A DNA stretch of 64,000 bases from Turnera subulata (GCA_028386065.3 JAKUCV010002775.1:258227-322226), one strand, 5' to 3'. Positions 1 to 11,634 are shown, numbered from the stretch's first letter. Numbers and translations: made by a program. The notes: generated from the letters alone by a model not told the origin.

Positions 1-748
1 GGGGATGAGTAATCCATAGGCTGAAAACCGAAATGTTCTATTACCTCTAGGTGGTGGAGCGCACACTTCTCTAACCAGAATGGGTCTATGGTCGGAGCAT
101 ACTAACGGCAAGTTAAAAACTGCAGCATCCGGGAAGGCCAAGCACCATTGTTTGTTGCATAGAAAGTGATACAACCTGGCCTGATGTCCATCCCATTTCC
201 AAGTGATCTAATTGCCAGAGGCACCCAAATCCAATAGTTTAGCCTGAGCAATGCAATCTTGGAATTGCCTATTCCCAACACTTTGTTGCCCAAGCCGGTT
301 CCTACGTTCCTCTCCATTCAACACTACATTGAAGTCGCCAGTTAAAATCTAGGACTCCTTAGTCTGCTCGGCTATCACTTCAAGGTTTTTCCATAGAAAT
401 TTATGCCATTTTTCCTGTGGGCTCGCATAAATGGCTGTCAAAATAAATGAAGTATCCCTTTGCCTAACATGAGCATAGATGAACTGCATGTTGTTGAAAA
501 GGATCTGCACATGAACATCATCAATCATTCCACAGCAGCCATATGCCCCCTACAAAGCCTCTAGCCTCAACCATGTGGGAGTGTGTGAACCTTAACCTGG
601 GAATGATTCTATTTCCTCTAAAGCCGTTGATTCTTGTCTCCATTATAATAGCAATTTCTGGTTTAACCTCAACAGCTAACTCTCTGAATTACCTGCCAAA
701 CTGACTTTTACCTGCCCCCTGGAAATTCCATGCTAGGATTGGAATCAT
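1..748 (-). pseudogene. LINE ORF2, N-terminal AP endonuclease domain (partial, with stops)
   Basis: Translating the minus strand from the ATG at 746-748 gives MIPILAWNFQGAG, the usual start of plant L1 ORF2 (family form M-[KR]-x-L-x-WN-x-[RQ]-G). Further in come the metal-binding ILTGDFNVVLNGEER (about 304-345), GASGN-ITW (about 195-215) and the catalytic SDHRPILV (about 75-98). In the living element this domain nicks target DNA to prime reverse transcription. Stops lie at about 694 (after GKSQFGR), 350 (TAG where the family has Trp, before ILTGDF) and 209. The frame runs off the left edge, so the reverse transcriptase is not seen. Confidence 0.85.
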
Positions 749-794
749 AAAAAATAGGAAAGAGATGAGGGGGTGTCGAATTAACTGCTACAAA

Positions 795-2841
795 TCATTG
801 AGAGTTGGAAGCACTAGGCTCCCTTAGTGAAACTACGGCTTCGTCAATCTTCATCTCATTTGTTACTGGCAAATCTTGCATCGGCCTAGTATCATTACCC
901 CCTATTGGAGTGGAGATGGAGGTCATCCAAGGACAAGGTACAAGGTTGGGAGGTTTAAGGTGGTTGGGGGAGATTTACGGGTCAGGGGGTTCTGTTAAGG
1001 AGGGAATTACTTGTGATGTATCCCCTTGACTAATATGGGGATTTAAGAGTGTGGTGCCACCCTGGATGATGTCTGGGTGTCTTGACTCATCCAGGATAAT
1101 AGCAGAGTGGGGGCAAGTTTGGGAGTCTGTGGCTTTTTCTTTGGATTTCAGGGTTTCTTTCAGGGCTAAAATAAGTTTTGGTGTGAAGATCTGTTTTTGT
1201 TGGGCTGGTCCACATGTGGCCTGGGTAGCTAGTGATTAGTGATGCGATATATCTTTCATTGGTTGTTTGGATGGTTCTTTTGATTTGTGGCTTGGTTGTG
1301 TTTTATTGCTAGTTTTCAGTTTGCGGGTTGGGTTTGGTAGTTTTTTGCCATGGTTGAGGGGCTGAGTGGGTCATGGATAGACAGGAGTAGCAGGCTGCAA
1401 TACAAGGTTATTGGCTAGTACTAGGCTTTGGGTGGACCTCTCAAAGACAGAATAGTCTTCATTATTCAGAGGGCCATACATGTTGCTGTCGCCTACCGGT
1501 GAAGACGCTGCTACTAGGTGCGGCTGACCATCATGCCTTTTAATTGGACGACTTAAACGTCGGGGCGCATTAATCCACTCGGCCCTTTTCTCCTTCTGTG
1601 CCCTTGTCATCGATCCTTGCTCATTCATACCCTTCTAGGGAGGGAGGTTCAGTTCCATCCCCTTAAGTTCCGTTCTTTGTGCCTGAACCCTCCGCCACTT
1701 TGGATCTCACCAATCTTTCAAAGCAAACTTCCGTTTCATAGCCAACTTTGCCGCAGTCACCACATATATGGGTAATCCCCCCATACACCACTTGGAACTC
1801 CTCCCCATCAAGTGTAGTTGTTTCTTTAAGTGGCTGGGTCAGGTCAACACAAAGTGCCACCTTGGCAAACTTGGCCCTAAAAGGGTTCTCGGAACTTTCA
1901 TCCAACTTGACCGGCATACCCATAAGGCTGCCCAGTGCCATCAAGAATCTTTAATGGTACTTCTCCACCAGGAATTTCAGGAACCGGATCCATGTTACTA
2001 CCTTCTATTAAGGAGTGCGACCATGGCTGCACCAATAGGACGCTCTCATAAATATTCTAAGGGCCATCCAACAACGCGTTATGAAAGTCACTCAACTCCC
2101 AAAAACGGATCTAATGATAGTTTTTCTCAAGTTCTATGATCTTGAATGGCCTCTCAGGCTTCCACAAAGTCTGAATCTTTCTAGTAGAGCATCCTGTAAC
2201 CAATAGGCCTTCCCACGAGCTTTACCACCACCACCTTTTCCCACAGTTTCCTCTATCGAGCCATAAAAATCTCAGAGAGCTCCACAACCTTCTCACCATT
2301 GATCACAGAGAACACAATATCGTTGTCCTTATACTCAGCTTCTCCTTCCAAAGTCCATGGGTCCTACATCTCAGCCTCTATAGAACCAACTGTTACCTTC
2401 TCCTTATAGCTGGATCTAGCCTCACCCATGGTTACCTCAGCCACCTAGGGGTTCTGGGCTACTCCATCACAGTTTGGTGCCTTTTGGGCAGTAAGGTTGG
2501 GATTAGGAGGTTTTACAGTAGCTGTCTAACTAGTGACGGGACCTGCTGGGCATGCCTCCACCAATTTATTGCTTTGGCCAGTCGGTCTTCCCCTTGGGAG
2601 GTTCTCCTCTTCTGCCCCTGGTATCCTAACTTTCTTCAACTTTCGCATCTCAATCGGCGTAGAGGCCAAGTCCTCTATCATTGGAGAAGTGGATCCCATC
2701 CCATTGCCATGGCTAGTGGAGCTAGCCCTTGGATCTGGAGGTCTTGTTAGCAGGGTGACACTTTCACGGGACCTTTCTCTCACCCTTTCATCCGTCTTTG
2801 CTTGCTCTGGTTCCCTTATTGATTTTGTTGACAACACCTAG
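795..2841 (-). pseudogene. LINE ORF1 (DUF4283-like RNA-binding protein with zinc knuckle), broken
   Basis: The minus strand from the ATG at 2841 begins with a charged, low-complexity region. About 2000-2200 encodes ALLDGPWNIYESVLLVQPWS, typical of the DUF4283 domain of plant LINE ORF1. About 1690-1800 encodes a zinc knuckle in THICGDCGKVGYETEVC (C-x2-C-x4-Y-x4-C, so the usual His is Tyr). The last in-frame stop is TGA at 795-797, and ORF2 starts about 45 bases downstream. Several frame breaks separate the pieces. In the family this protein coats the LINE RNA. Confidence 0.75.
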
Positions 2842-3059
2842 CTTAGTCAAAACACACAGTAAAGAGTGGATTTACATTTTTCTAGTGAAAAGAGCACCGA
2901 AAATAGTTAGAACGGGTTTGGGCACAAATCTCGATCAGAGCTTCTCTTTTCTTTCTCTCTCTCAAAAAACATCGTACTTTATGCTTAGTTCAGTTAAAAA
3001 AGGGCATTAAATTTGTTGTTATTACAGATTGTGATGGAGAAAAGAAGGTTGTAATTAGC

Positions 3060-3140
3060 AATGTGGAGTTGGTCTAAGTGTTTAGTAATTTGGTTCGCTT
3101 AAGCAACGTCTTGAGTTCGAGTCCTTATATATCAAGAAAA
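3060..3140 (+). repeat. possible tRNA-derived SINE head
   Basis: GAGTTCGAGTCC at 3113-3124 fits the pol III B box, and TGGTCTAAGTG at 3070-3080 is a passable A box about 35 bases upstream. No poly-A or T-rich tail or target-site duplication was found. It abuts the 3' edge of copia A. It could be a chance match. Confidence 0.25.
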
Positions 3141-5640
3141 TTTCCACTCGGATGTTAGGAAAAATAAAAATTTCTTTATGCAGATACATGCTGCATAAGA
3201 TTAAGACATAATTGATTCTTTCGTGAATATAAAACCTGATGAAGTGACAACTTACAAACTTTAGAGTTGCTGTTATTGATGGAGTATATAATGAATTATT
3301 AATTTTCACACACATCCTTAATAACTTACCAATATCATCCACAATTTGCAGCTTAGTGATAATTCTATAGCCATATTCCATACTTGGATGCCTCAAAACA
3401 GGCTATAAACTCACTTACGTACTAGAGGAAGTATTGAGTGTCTAGTTAACACTCTTTCAAAAATAGCTTCATCAGCTAGTAAATAAATATAGCAAGAATA
3501 TGGATTTATTACCTTAGTGACATCCAACAAAATTAGAATCATAATACCCTATGATCTCCAAAAATTCAAACTCTTATATGTGAATATGTACACTTTATTC
3601 TCCTTAGTATAACCCCTTTGGTAGCCCTTTAATGATCCATTCTGGGATTATTAAGATATCTTGTCTACCGAATACTCCAAGAATGTATGATATATCCATA
3701 CGCATACATAGTTAAGCATACATTAGACCTTTAACTACAGTTGCATAATAAAGTTTGCATATTATGCTTGAGGAATTAATTGAGACTAAACTTGTCTCCT
3801 TTAGAAGTATGAGTATTTCTTGGTTTATAATCATTTATTCCGAATTTGCTTAGAACCTTAACGAGATAACGCTTTTGTGACAGTTCAAGATTACTTGAAG
3901 ATTACGAGATAACGCCTAAAAATAAAATAAGCGACACCAAGATCTTTTGTTTGTAAAAGTATTAGAAACTTCTTGGTTTATAATTTTCGTAAATATCATT
4001 ATTAACAAATGATATCTCATTGACATGTAGAATCAGAAAAATGGCTTTACTCTAGCTAAACTTATAGTATACAAAATTACTGCTTATATTTATCTAAAAA
4101 CTAAACTAGATCATTATTAGACAAAAATAGTAATACTAATGACAGGAAGTTTGTTTGAGTTTATAGATAGATTTCTTTAGTTTGCAAAATATTTTCTTTA
4201 AATTTATTAACATAAATTCTTTGGCTGCACTATATAAATTGTCTCATCATTATCACCATTGAGAAATACAATTTTTACATCCATCTGATATAGCACAACA
4301 ATAAATGAGTCACAAGTGCTATTATTATCCTGAAAGAGTCTTTCCTTGAAACCAAAGAGAAAGTCTCTTTAAAACCAATCCCTTTCAACTTTAGTGTCAT
4401 CCTTTATGACAAGACGAGCTTTATGTCTTTCACAATTTCCCTTTGAGTCCTTTTGGTGTCAAATAACCATTTCTAATAAACTGGTTTCTCACCTTTGGGC
4501 AATTCATCAAGATCTTAAATGTCTTTTTTTTTTATTATAGAGTTAATCTCATCATTCATGGCATCATTCCACTTTTGAGGGTAAGAACTTTTTATGACTT
4601 GATGGAAGCTGATAAAATCGTCTTTCATAGGAAAATCCTATTGATTGTAGCTTTCTCCAGATCTCCGGGAAAGGCATGAAAAAAAGGCTCGAATGGTACG
4701 ATCCCTCCGTCGCCCCAGAATGAAAGGGGCGATCTCGCAGTTTTTGGTCTGTGAAGATACGCTATTAGGTGTTCCATTTGATTTTCCCATTGAGGCCCAA
4801 CCTAAACCTGTTCTTGAGAGATAGCTGTGCATACACTGATAAGGAATGTATGGATTCACGAGAAGACGGATAATAATTTCTTTCTAGAGTTTTAACAGAA
4901 AGATTCTTTTTGTTCTTGAGGTTATTGAGTTTGAACCTCATGAATGATTTTTGAATTTCAGAAAAAGACTCTTACAGATAAGAACTTGATCATTGTCCAT
5001 GATAACCAAAAGAAGAGAAATAAATTACTCTTCAAAGATAATATTTACCATCATATCTTCCCTTCCAAACTCAATTCCCTCTAGAAATTTGCCATTTTTT
5101 GTCTCAAAATAATTGGGTTATGGAAAAAACTTGAAACCCCGTGATTAGTCAAAGTTATTTAACAAAGTAGTAGCTATCTATCCTTAGATCCAAATTCTTT
5201 ATTAGCCTAAATGGCTTGTCCTTAGCTAGATCAACCAAAATGAATAAATGACTCATATTAGGCTTCTAGTTTGTCCAAAGTTCATAAGGAATTTCAGTTG
5301 TAACCTTACTAAGGATATAAGCTACATCTTTTTTTTTTTATATACTAGAGAGTATCCCAGTCGACTACCAGACTAATCTCTCCCTTATGAGGTGGGACCA
5401 CTACCAATAGCACAATTTTCATTCATAGAGCAACATTGGTAAAATAGAATGATTAATCATACATCTTACTTTGTCCTTAAGCATTTTGTTGCATCTTTCA
5501 ACAACACTATTCATGCTTAATTTTACACAATATTATATGCTAAAAACCATATTGCTCTAAGAATTAAGAGAACGGCTTTAGAAATTTTCTACCTTATTTA
5601 TTGTATCTATCATTATGGCCACCAATAATAAACATAATAA
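3125..5640 (-). pseudogene. Copia A pol remnant: integrase, reverse transcriptase, RNase H (heavily decayed)
   Basis: On the minus strand, right to left, the fragments follow copia order. Integrase gives MNSVVERCNKMLKDKVRCM (about 5460-5520; family form NGVAERRNRTLKDMVRSM) and then IPYELWTN-KPNMSHL (about 5240-5300). Reverse transcriptase gives GFKETFSLVSRKDSFRIIIA (about 4300-4365). RNase H gives DSNFVGCH, then K-S-I...FLLADEAIFWKSVNQTLNTSS (about 3400-3540). Frameshifts and stops occur every few dozen codons, more than in any other element here, so it is probably among the oldest. It is interrupted by a plastid-like insert at 4632-4868. Its protease lies beyond two later insertions (7911-8152 and 21617-21740). 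Confidence 0.75.
4632..4868. other. Plastid-derived insert (NUPT), rrn16-trnI spacer
   Basis: These about 235 bases differ in composition from the AT-rich copia around them. From memory they match the spacer between rrn16 and trnI-GAU in the plastid inverted repeat: CCCATTGAGGCC, GAGAGATAGCTGT and GGAATGTATGGATTC all belong there in that order. Differences are scattered substitutions, so the copy has aged in the nucleus. The ends are approximate. It sits in the copia A linker between integrase and reverse transcriptase. A mitochondrial copy of plastid DNA could be the intermediate. Confidence 0.75.
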
Positions 5641-6000
5641 CATTATTTTATACTAGTTAATTTCTATTTTGTAACATAACTTATTATGCAAGATTTTAAT
5701 AAATGAAGCCTTTAATATAGTCTGTTATTTGCAAATTGAGAACTAGTATCAATAGAATTTAAGGCCCTGTTTGGAAAGCTATTTTGAGAACAGTTTTCTT
5801 GTTCTCGTTGTTTTGGGGGAATAGAAATTTTGTTTGGATAGGAATTTTGCATTATTTTCTCATAGAATACTTTCCTAAAAGTTGTTATGAGAGGATAGGA
5901 AAGAGCGAACAACAAAAAGATGTTTTCATTGTTCTCGCAAAAACACGCGGAACAACTTCCCTCATTAATGGCAGTTTCGTGAATAAAATGATCATATAAA

Positions 6001-6193
6001 AGCTTGTAAATTCTTCTTTCCTCATCTCTCGTTCACTGTTCCTCATCCTAAATTCCCAATTATCCTCTTGAGTCCTTCACAGCTCTCGTCAAACTCTGCT
6101 CCCAATCCAACTTTTCTTCCAGATCCAATCTTTTTCTATTTTTTTTATTGCTAGCTACCGTCCATCGGTGGAATCACCGTTCTATTGTTTTTG
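6001..6193 (+). pseudogene. Captured gene fragment: 5' UTR-like exon with splice donor
   Basis: This stretch is pyrimidine-rich like a plant 5' leader (repeated CTC, TTC and CC tracts) and ends at TTG followed by GTAAGTG at 6194, a strong splice donor. Inside a TIR transposon the simplest reading is transduplication of a host gene's first exon. The parent gene is not recognisable because no protein is encoded here. Confidence 0.4.
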
Positions 6194-6747
6194 GTAAGTG
6201 CTCCTCCTATACTATATCTTATAATCTCATAGAGGACATAAATTTTGTAAATGTGTAAAAGAAACCCCAAATTAGGAAAGATAGTCCAATTTTTCTGATT
6301 ACTGTCTTCAATTTTTGTTATCTGATATCGGTATTCAACAATTAGTTGATGAGTATGGTTGCTGAATTTCAGTACATTTGTCCATGGTTAAGTTTGACTG
6401 TTTGGCTTTTATATAGGTTTTGTTTAACATGTTGCACTCCACATGTTTGACGATATGCCAAAGTAGGTCATATTTTGGTTTGGTGTACTCAAGAATTGCA
6501 TTAGCTTCTGTTGAATTGACTACTGATCTAGAAAAATGGAAAAAGGAAGCATCTATTTCCTGATACAAATATCACTAGTGTGTCTAAATTTCAGACTTGA
6601 GGATATACATAGATGCATATAATCTATTTGATACATGCCAGCAAAATCATTTTCTATTAGTGTGTAATTGTAGTTCTTAGGATGAAAGAGATGATTCTTT
6701 TTAAAAAGCCATAGCTTGATTGTCTGCAAAACTTTTTACAGGATCTA

Positions 6748-6849
6748 ATGCCTGCAAAACTTTTTCTTGGTGCTATTTTTCTTTGGACAGTGATTTTATT
6801 AGAAGTTGGTGCTCTTGGGCAGCCTATGCTGCGTCTAAGTCCTATTTAA
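6748..6849 (+). pseudogene. Captured exon: 33-residue signal-peptide-like ORF
   Basis: A splice-acceptor-like tract (CTTTTTACAG, ending at 6741) precedes ATG at 6748. The 33-residue frame begins MPAKLFLGAIFLWTVILLEV and ends with TAA at 6847-6849. A basic residue at position 4 and a hydrophobic run at residues 5-18 fit a secretory signal peptide. The match of leader, donor (6194), acceptor (6741) and start codon suggests the 5' end of a secreted-protein gene carried inside the transposon. I do not recognise the protein, and the TAA may be a later mutation. Confidence 0.4.
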
Positions 6850-7080
6850 TTACTTAATTATGATTGGACTTGCTGGTAAACTCAGTGCCAATTTTTTTTT
6901 GGGAACTCATGCCAATCTCGGTGGTGCTTTATAGTAGGATGCCGTTTTGAAGATGCATTTGCTTGTAGAAAATCACTATTGTCTCTAAATTTGGCACAAA
7001 CTTAACTGGAGAGTTGACTCTGAAGAAATGATCCCTAGCACAGTTAATTTGACAGTTCATTTGAATCTTTTAAAGATTAA

Positions 7081-7278
7081 AGGCCCCTCTCCACCAAGCC
7101 ATCAGAAGGAGTTCTGCTTACAAATTGCAAGAATTTAGTTGGAGCTCCTAAAGAGCTTGACAAGAGCAAGTCAAGGCTGGACACAAATTTTATTTGTGGA
7201 ACAATGCCAAATGGAATTTTGAGTAGCTTCTGTAATGTAAATAGAATAGAGCTAGTGTTGGTACTCTGTTTTATGTAA
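7081..7278 (+). pseudogene. Captured exon: 65-codon open segment, unrecognised protein
   Basis: An open frame runs from just after TAA (7078-7080) to TAA at 7276-7278. It includes LLTNCKNLVGAPKELDKSK and CGTMPNGILSSFC. Two cysteine-containing blocks in unbiased composition look more like coding DNA than the AT-rich surroundings. Being downstream of the signal-peptide exon in the same orientation, it may be another exon of the same captured gene. No family is recognised and no start codon can be assigned. Confidence 0.35.
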
Positions 7279-7910
7279 TTCTCAGCATATGTATAAGTAT
7301 GATCTCTTTTTAGACAAAAAAAAGGTGCTAAAGTTTGTGTTTGAAGATTGTATATTTATTAAGTAATCAATGGAATTGGAACTTCCTTTTTGGCTGGTTT
7401 TTATCAAAATAACTGTCATGACAAGTACCAATAGTAATTGCATAGCATCCATAATAATGCATCATAGAAGGGGTTGATTTCTACTTTGTGATTTATATAA
7501 AAAAATATATAATATCCAATAACATATTATATTGTGTATAAATATTGTAAATGTTTTACATGGCATAACAATATACGCATTGAAAAAAATCATGCACCAA
7601 ATTATTATCAAAATTAAAAAATTAAATTACTTATAAACTGTTGTCGTTTACAATGATAAAAATATCACTTATTATCTACATATTTCAATAAATAATTTCT
7701 TTCTATTTTAAAAGTTAAAGAACTATTTTCAAATTTATTTCTGCCAAACAAGTTAAGTATTTTTTATTCTTACAGAACTGGTCTAAATTTCAAAGTATCC
7801 AAACGAATTTTCAACAATCTCTATACTTCCAAAAGAGTTCTCTATTCTTCATCTTTAGAATAGTTCTAGAGAGCTAAAAACACAGAACACCTCCTAAACG
7901 CACCCCAAAT

Positions 7911-8152
7911 TTCTAAAATCCAACTTTATTATTTTTAAATAGACAAAAGTAGCCATATTGGTCCACAAGAGAAACAACCCAAATTTATTACTTCTAGATG
8001 GACAAGAATAACCTGATTTGTCCATAATAAAAATAAACTAAGTTTTTGCATAAAAAACATAACAAAAAGGTCTCTTTCAAATTCATATACAATTTAGTTC
8101 TCATTAACAACCTAAAAAGCCTTAGAGCTTCAATTAAAATTGATTTACATGG
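7911..8152 (-). pseudogene. Copia A protease/pre-integrase segment, left of the Athila insertion
   Basis: The minus strand encodes CKSILIEALRLFRLLMRTKL and then MNLKETFLLCFLCKNL, followed in another frame by residues resembling LDKSGY. This matches the copia stretch after the protease motif (family form GK-x-VEVEAIG-x-FRLLL...LDL-x-ETF-x-VPSFRRNL-x-SVS-x-LDKSGY). It continues in register with 21617-21740 once the Athila element and one TSD copy are removed. It is heavily decayed. Confidence 0.55.
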
Positions 8153-8157
8153 TATTG

Positions 8158-9953
8158 TGATAGCTTCCCGCAAGTATACGGGGTTGTTGTAGTACCAAGG
8201 TCGTCTCACAGGGATTTTTGCTAAGTACTATCTAGCCAAGCAATTTATGATTATCTAGAAAAACAAATAATGTTGAGGGATCGATGATTGAAACGAAAAC
8301 TAACGCGATTAATAACGAGATTAAACTCAATAAAATAAAGCATCTAGGACTTCGGGGAATTTCTTGCCAATATTTCCATACAATTAAGCTAAGCATAAGC
8401 AGGCCATGAACTGTCACCACATGGCTAGCTTATGTAGAATCTATGAATTGAATTCTGAAATTAAACCTGTTTAAAAGAAACGGGAAATCTAAACTAGATC
8501 GATAGCCTACTCTCATAGTGCCGTAAAATCCCTTCCTAGTTTACGTCCACTATCCATTTTGCCAGTGATGAAATAAACTAAGAGCATTAAGAAATTTCTC
8601 AACTAATTCTCCAATAAAAAAGCACGCCCCCCTCTAGGTCGGATTTTATAGCCCGGTTTATGCTTTTCTATAGGTAAACGACGTTGTCACTTAACGTTTT
8701 CTTATTATAAATTTATGCTAATTGGTGATCAAGCAACTAACATAGTGAAGATTCACAAACTGAATTAAAGAAAAATAAAATCAGAAGATAAAACTTTTAT
8801 TTAAATAAGTATGGAAACATTAACAGGTTCAACCCCTAATTCTAGATAAGAATTCTAGCTAACATAACTTTAAAGAAAACAACAAGAATGTAGAAATAAT
8901 TCCTCATTATAAATACAAGAAATAACTTACAAGTAATTGAGCCAACCTTGAACCAAAAGAGACAAATTTCCAAGCTAAAAGTCTTCCAAAAGCCAAAGCC
9001 TAAGACTAGAATTACAAGGCAATAGAAAAGTACAAATTTCTAAGCTAGATGTGTGTTTTGCCGAATTGTGTTGGAGTAGAACTTGATGGAGGACTTGATG
9101 CCTTGTCCTTTGCTTGTCTTGGCCTTTTATAGTGCAGGGGGGACCATCTTGGGTGGCTAGGAAGTGATGCAATTGGCACCAAAAGTGGAGCATGTGTGGC
9201 TCCTCATTCTTGCGCCAAAAATAGCATGTGGAGGACCACTTCTTCCCTCCAAAATTAGCTTTCCAGAATAACCTCCTTCCCTCCATTTTCTTTGCAGCGT
9301 GAGTGGTCCTAGTCTCCAGCAAATAATGACACATGTTCCTAGACCAATTCCTTGGATGACATCAACAAGCAATACAAGGTTGAGAGCTTTCCAATTTTAG
9401 CAACCATGACTAGCTCTTTCCCTCCTTGTCCATGCAACGTGGGAGCTGTCCTCTTTTCATGCATGAGACGCGACATCACCAAGACCAATTCCTTGGATGA
9501 CATCAAACAAAAGAACCTGGCTTGGGACTTTTCACGTGAAGCTTTTTAGGCAAAAATTCAATTGTGGGGTTTTACTTCTTCTTTCCTCTTGTCTTCTTCT
9601 TCATGGTTTTTGGGCCTCCAAAAATTGGTCCATCATGTTTCTGGGCTGCTCTTGTAAGGGTCCTTGGCCCAATTCAAAGGAGGTTTTATCTCGTCTTGCC
9701 ACCTGTCCATAGGCTGCTCGTGCTGGAATAATTCACATAGGTAGCTTATGCTGGAATTGCACATCTTGTTCGTAAAAATCCAACTTTTATTTCTAAAATA
9801 TAAAAAATTGCTAAAAACCTGAAGAAAAAGAAATATAAAGAGAAAAGGGAGAAAGATATTAAAAACAAGGCGGATTAATAAAATAAATGATGTTTTACAA
9901 GCTAAAAACCGTTGAAAAGACTCGTGAAATGAGTACAAAATGCGTACTCATCA
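8158..9953 (-). repeat. Athila 3' LTR (left copy)
   Basis: This LTR is 1796 bases. It begins TGATAGCTTCC on the plus strand and ends CGTACTCATCA. It is collinear with 19889-21611. It carries about 73 extra bases at 9505-9570 relative to the other LTR, including a second copy of ACCAATTCCTTGGATGACAT (compare about 9343-9362). Long apparent reading frames inside are present in both LTRs only because the LTRs are copies. Confidence 0.95.
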
Positions 9954-9966
9954 CCACCCCAAACTT
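9954..9966 (-). promoter_or_regulatory. Athila polypurine tract (PPT)
   Basis: On the minus strand AAGTTTGGGGTGG lies immediately upstream of the 3' LTR start TGATGAGTACG. It should prime plus-strand DNA synthesis. Close copies of the same tract occur at 11313-11325, 14054-14067 and 14323-14336. Confidence 0.8.
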
Positions 9967-11312
9967 GAGAATTTGCTTGTCCCCAAGCAATTATCGTGAA
10001 AGACCGGGATAAAAACGTCTTCCTCATTGGAGTCAACCGGGCCAATCAGCCTGATTTACATAGACAAATTTCCCAAAAAACCACGAAGGAGGTCTCGGTA
10101 TCTAGCCTGCAAGAAACGTGAGAACAAGCTCCAAAATGATCTGAACATGCGCTTTGTTAAGCAATTAGTCTCATTGATTCTAATTCACAACTTCCCTCTT
10201 CGTTTGCTAAAATGAATTTGGCATTTTCGAGAAATTAAAATTAGGGTCAAATATGCATGTCCAGTTCCCTATCTCCACTAATGGCAAGGATTGAATTTCA
10301 GGGATCAAAAGGTCTTTGTTTGGGACGTAATGGGGCTTAGGTTGAGGTTAAGAAAGAAAAGGAAAAAGGTAGTCAAAGGATGCAAAAATGCTTAAAGGGA
10401 CTGTCTTACCGTAACAAAGCCAAGCAAGGCGGGATGGTTCTAATTCGAGTGTGAGGTGGAGAGTCTTTGTTTGCCTTCTCCTATTTTTTGCGAGATACAA
10501 CAATTTTCTATGTTGTTTCTTTTCTTCTTCTGTGAAGTATCTCTCTTTTCTTGGTAAAAGGCGTAGTAGACAAATGAATACCGTTTTCCACAATCAGCAC
10601 AGGCAGCATATGTTGAGCCCGTTTATGAATAAACCACCACCGATCTTGTTGTTAGGCAAATGTTAGGGGAATGACAAGACCGAGAAAAATGCATAAGGGT
10701 GTGTATGTATGGAACAAAAATGATGATAGCCACAGGTTCAAAGGGTAAAGGTAGTGAATGTGGATTTACCAACAAAAAATGGCTATCAGAAAAAAAAAAG
10801 GCTAGAAGTGGTTTACGAAGGCAAACATATTTACATGGGCAGGTTGTGTGGTTAATGTGGGTTATGCAAAAGAATGCCTTAATCCTATCCCTGAGAAATA
10901 AACCTTGTAAAAATTTCGCTTTGATGGGGTTGTGGACCTGTTCTAAGAAGCAAGATGTAATGCCAAATATACCTTGAAAAATAAAATATGCAAAGAGGTT
11001 AGAAGTAAATTGGAAACAATGAGAAAAATTTACCCGATAAGCACGATTCGTACGATTGGGAACTCATCTCACAATTCATGCAAGTGGTCATACACGAAAC
11101 TCAATCGCGACGTTCCGAGACATCCATGGACCTATGTCGGGTTTGGCCCAATTGAGCCCAACGGGTTGTACTTGCAAACATAATCTTATTCATGCATAAA
11201 CGAAAGAGGAATAAACTGAAGAGGAAAAATACTTATTTGTGATTAAACTAGAAACAACAAACACTGAAACTGAAATGATAAAAACTGCAGCTAAAGTGCT
11301 GAAAACTTCACA
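9967..11312 (-). other. Athila 3' untranslated region, no gene seen
   Basis: About 1.3 kb lie between the PPT and the end of the extra ORF. No conserved coding motif appears in any frame and short frames differ between strands. Long 3' non-coding regions are usual in Athila elements. Confidence 0.6.
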
Positions 11313-11325
11313 GCCACCCCAAACT
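11313..11325 (-). promoter_or_regulatory. PPT-like tract downstream of the Athila extra ORF
   Basis: The minus strand reads AGTTTGGGGTGGC, the same core (GTTTGGGGTGG) as the true PPT at 9954. It lies just downstream of the extra ORF. Confidence 0.45.
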
Positions 11326-11634
11326 AAAAGTGGCAGTGTCCTCACTGTACAAAAAACAAGAGTGAAAAGTCCAAAAAAATAGGTGATGCAAATTATTAGA
11401 CCAAAAAAAATAGACTGTTAGGAAATTGTTTGAAAAGAAAATCAAATGTAACAAAAAGCAGGACCAGCAATCACATAATTCCCAAAGCATCCTTGATTTG
11501 AGTCAGACACGAGGCAAGACGCTTGAAAATCTCCATAACATCCTCCTCGAAATTCTAGAAGGACATTGAGAACCACTCTGCCTCTCGTCTGCACGAGCTT
11601 GGAGGGGTGCCAAGCGTTGGAAGTCCTCAAATAA

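Larger units (their letters stand above)
1..3000 (-). mobile_element. L1-type LINE retrotransposon, degenerate, 3' part outside the window
   Basis: On the minus strand a leader (about 2842-3000, with a CT-rich tract on the plus strand near 2940-2970) is followed by ORF1 (2841 to 795) and the start of ORF2 (748 to 1). The order ORF1 then endonuclease-first ORF2 is that of plant L1-type non-LTR elements. The reverse transcriptase would lie beyond position 1. Several in-frame stops show that the copy is dead. Copia A coding sequence begins just to the right. Confidence 0.85.
5762..7905. mobile_element. TIR DNA transposon, non-autonomous, with captured gene sequence
   Basis: The left end reads GGCCCTGTTTGGAAAG, and the reverse complement of the right end reads GGGGTGCGTTTAGG. 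About 75 bases inside each end is a second shared block (TTTTGTTTGGATAG and TTCGTTTGGATAC). This indicates long, diverged terminal inverted repeats of the kind common in plant hAT and PIF/Harbinger derivatives. AATTT flanks both ends and may be part of a target duplication. No transposase was found. The interior looks like a plant gene (CT-rich 5' leader, GT-AG intron, short coding exons). It lies between copia A protease and integrase sequences. The superfamily is uncertain. Confidence 0.5.

Noticed and set aside
8975..9334. 119-codon minus-strand frame, conserved at 20701-21060
   Set aside because: Both copies lie in the same place of the two Athila LTRs, so similarity reflects LTR duplication. 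No protein family is evident.
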